This document shows, piece after piece, positions 62,428 through 64,000 of a stretch of DNA of 64,000 nt. This stretch comes from Arcanobacterium sp. GTDB taxonomy: Bacteria; Actinomycetota; Actinomycetes; Actinomycetales; Actinomycetaceae. The stretch is taken from NCBI GenBank assembly GCA_022783665.1, contig JALFZJ010000033.1, forward strand, positions 1-64,000, read 5' to 3'. Both the position numbers and the translations under genes were made by a program. The notes beneath the pieces are model-generated. The model was not told the origin of the DNA and ran no database searches. It worked only from the letters and a program-made list of their open reading frames with translations. Every line of letters starts with the position of its first letter. Within the stretch, counting starts at the first letter, position 1.

Positions 62428-62742
62428 ATGAAACGTTTGAGGAATACAGTGCTTGCTGGAGTGACCGCTTTAGGCCTAATTGTAGGAGGAAGTTCCGCGG
62501 CTTTTGCAGTCTCGACTCTTGGCGGTGACTGGTATTATGGCACTAACTACACCACGGGAAATGCAACGTCGTCGTTTTATCACGGATCCGCCTCTCACTG
62601 GACATCAATAGGGACGTCCAGTGGGAAGTACGCACGTGCCTCAGCTGGTGCGGGAAAGACCGCCTCTACGTGGCTATGGAGAACGCCCGGATCATCGGTA
62701 ACGTTTAAAGCGGGCGCCAACGGAAAGACCGTCACTCGCTGA
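62428..62742 (+). CDS. lactococcin 972 family bacteriocin precursor
   Basis: A 104-residue secreted peptide. A clear Sec signal (RLRNTVLAGVTALGLIVGG, then SSAAFA) probably ends after AFA (~residue 27), leaving a mature peptide of about 77 residues. This is rich in Gly, Ser, Thr, Tyr and Trp, without Cys: GGDWYYGTNYTTG, SSFYHGSASHWTSIGTSSG, KYARASAGAGKTAS, TWLWRTPGSSVTF. The YHGS...H pattern, the size and the following membrane protein fit the family, whose founder blocks septum formation by binding lipid II in sensitive lactococci. AAGGGGG lies six bases before ATG 62428. Activity here is unproven. Confidence 0.85.
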   Translation: MKRLRNTVLAGVTALGLIVGGSSAAFAVSTLGGDWYYGTNYTTGNATSSFYHGSASHWTSIGTSSGKYARASAGAGKTASTWLWRTPGSSVTFKAGANGKTVTR

Positions 62743-62770
62743 TTGAGCGATACATCAAGGCTGGTTATGT

Positions 62771-64000
62771 GTGATGGATCGTACTGTTCGCATCGTTGGT
62801 GTCTTGCTCGGCATGGTGATCATGGGCGTCGTACTCTTGCGTGCGGTGCAATTGGAGAACATGCTCCCCTTGGGCAGCAATGATGTAGGGTATATCAACT
62901 TCCAGCACAGTCAACTGACGGATGAAGAAATCGACGATGGACTGGCAGCAATTGGCGACGCACACGACATCGAGCTGTATCAGCTCTCGGGAACTGTTGG
63001 CACCAAAGAGGTTACCATCATCTCTCGTGGTGTCGATCAACCAAATGATCGTACGCAGGTCCCGTGGTTCCGCCCTGGCAAGACGGGCGTACTGATTCCT
63101 GCAGCTGCCAGTCCATACGATTCGCGCAGTGGAATATATGCGGTAAAAGCCTCAACGCAATCGAGACTTGAATTGGAGCGCTGGCTCGACTCTGTAGGGG
63201 CAGTACATACGTGGGAGAGATTTACGTTGCTCCAAACGTACTTCCTTCCTCTCGCATATCAAGGGGTAATTCTAATCTTAGTTGTGACTGTGTTCCTCGT
63301 CACCGCAGTCATTTTTGGATGGTTTATAGAGCGTGCTGAATCCCGGGTAATAAGAATGACTGCGGGGCAAACGAAGACGCGTATCGTGTTCGATGACACC
63401 TTCTCGTTATTGACGCTGTTTGTACCGCCGTCGTTTGCAACCTTGTTGGTATGCATCCTCGTCCTGTTTGTTGCCAAAGGAGTTGCAGCGGCTCAGCTTG
63501 TAATACCTAGTCTTGTCATTGCCTTACTTGCCGCCACGCTTATGATGGTGGCTGTCACCATCGTGTCGATGTTAACCTTTCCTCGCGTGGCCGACTGGGT
63601 TGGGCGGCGTCCGCTGGTCGCGGCGTTTTCGGGTGTTAGCACCTTGATTTGCACGATGGCTTTGGTTCTTTCGATTGTGGTGCTGCCAGTCGTATATCAC
63701 TCCTACATGACTTTCTTAGACAATAGAGAGGCTGCCGATCAGGCGCTACAGCTTCCTCCCTATTATTCGGTTAGTTTTGGTGGCATTGTTGACGAAGCTC
63801 GCGATTATGATCCGTTCGTTCGCCCGTTTGCAGATCTTGTGTCGAGCCTCGACTCATCGAACCGTGTGGGGTTGTTTTTCTCCACCGATACGGAATCATC
63901 TGATGTTCTCCAACATGAAGGGTTTCAGAATCTCGTTATAGTGAATCCATTGGCTATGGAGGGTCTTAGCGAAATTAACGGCGGGTGCAAGTTTCGAGAA
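62771..64000 (+). CDS. bacteriocin-associated integral membrane protein (DUF1430), cut by window end
   Basis: The frame is open from 62771 to the last base, about 410 residues. It starts with a membrane helix (IVGVLLGMVIMGVVLLRAV), an outside region of about 130 residues, then a group of helices (YFLPLAYQGVILILVVTVFLVTAVIFG; LLTLFVPPSFATLLVCILVLFVA; LVIPSLVIALLAATLMMVAVTIV; GVSTLICTMALVLSIVVLPVV) and a further outside region, as in the membrane protein that accompanies lactococcin 972-type peptides. GTG 62771 (after AAGG) or ATG 62774 starts it, 28 bases after the bacteriocin gene. It likely gives immunity or export with an ATPase encoded beyond the window. Confidence 0.82.
   Translation, partial: MMDRTVRIVGVLLGMVIMGVVLLRAVQLENMLPLGSNDVGYINFQHSQLTDEEIDDGLAAIGDAHDIELYQLSGTVGTKEVTIISRGVDQPNDRTQVPWFRPGKTGVLIPAAASPYDSRSGIYAVKASTQSRLELERWLDSVGAVHTWERFTLLQTYFLPLAYQGVILILVVTVFLVTAVIFGWFIERAESRVIRMTAGQTKTRIVFDDTFSLLTLFVPPSFATLLVCILVLFVAKGVAAAQLVIPSLVIALLAATLMMVAVTIVSMLTFPRVADWVGRRPLVAAFSGVSTLICTMALVLSIVVLPVVYHSYMTFLDNREAADQALQLPPYYSVSFGGIVDEARDYDPFVRPFADLVSSLDSSNRVGLFFSTDTESSDVLQHEGFQNLVIVNPLAMEGLSEINGGCKFRE

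Overview
The window is a dense, mostly single-copy chromosomal segment of a high- to mid-GC Gram-positive bacterium, best explained as an actinobacterium of the Actinomycetaceae type (Arcanobacterium/Trueperella/Actinomyces-like). The basis is the gene order tig-clpP1-clpP2-clpX, ileS-folC-ndk, smc-ftsY-ffh-rpsP-khpA-rimM-trmD-rplS, the paired ClpP proteases, a T-box leader in front of ileS, frequent GTG starts, translational coupling, and several genes with no Shine-Dalgarno site that look leaderless. A pyruvate:ferredoxin oxidoreductase points to a facultatively or strictly anaerobic life style. The genus is an inference; no 16S gene is in the window. No tRNA, rRNA, CRISPR array or intact insertion sequence was found.

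Layout. 1-3272: two overlapping YhgE/Pip-type membrane proteins (the first cut by the window edge), followed by an orphan 440-bp stretch with a strong hairpin. 3714-10650 (minus): a small membrane protein with an exported domain, an unusually long pyruvate:ferredoxin oxidoreductase and a diacylglycerol-kinase-like lipid kinase, divergent from a macrodomain gene. 11393-16539 (plus): trigger factor, ClpP1P2, ClpX and a chorismate mutase. 16787-22430 (minus): a frameshifted long-chain acyl-CoA ligase, valS and proC. 22844-26624: a TauE/SafE exporter, a convergent beta-helix protein, a short-chain dehydrogenase and a methylguanine-DNA methyltransferase-like protein. 26700-32622: T-box leader, ileS, folC, ndk. 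32640-34251: repeat-rich spacer, a short-chain dehydrogenase and the dead 3' part of an alcohol dehydrogenase. 34355-48411: GNAT protein divergent from smc, then ftsY, ffh, an amidohydrolase, a convergent CDF transporter, and the rpsP-khpA-rimM-trmD-rplS ribosome block in which trmD is fused to an acetyltransferase domain.

48635-54092: a small YgjV-like membrane protein, uridine kinase (minus), then a tightly coupled four-gene unit (sugar nucleotidyltransferase, N-acetylhexosamine-kinase-like protein, NCS1 permease, purine nucleoside phosphorylase) preceded by two adjacent inverted repeats that look like operators. 54236-62314: a nucleoside uptake and breakdown operon (Bmp lipoprotein, ABC ATPase, two permeases, cytidine deaminase, pyrimidine nucleoside phosphorylase, deoxyribose-phosphate aldolase), with a terminator and a new promoter between the lipoprotein and the ATPase. 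Together with udk and the phosphorylase this makes about 13 kb devoted to salvage and catabolism of nucleosides.

62428-64000: a lactococcin-972-family bacteriocin precursor followed by its DUF1430-type polytopic membrane partner, which runs off the window. This is the best candidate for an accessory system; an ABC transporter ATPase is expected just outside. Other points worth a second look are the TrmD-acetyltransferase fusion, the 1568-residue oxidoreductase, the self-complementary leader of tig, the duplicated promoter of ndk and the double operator of the sugar-kinase unit.
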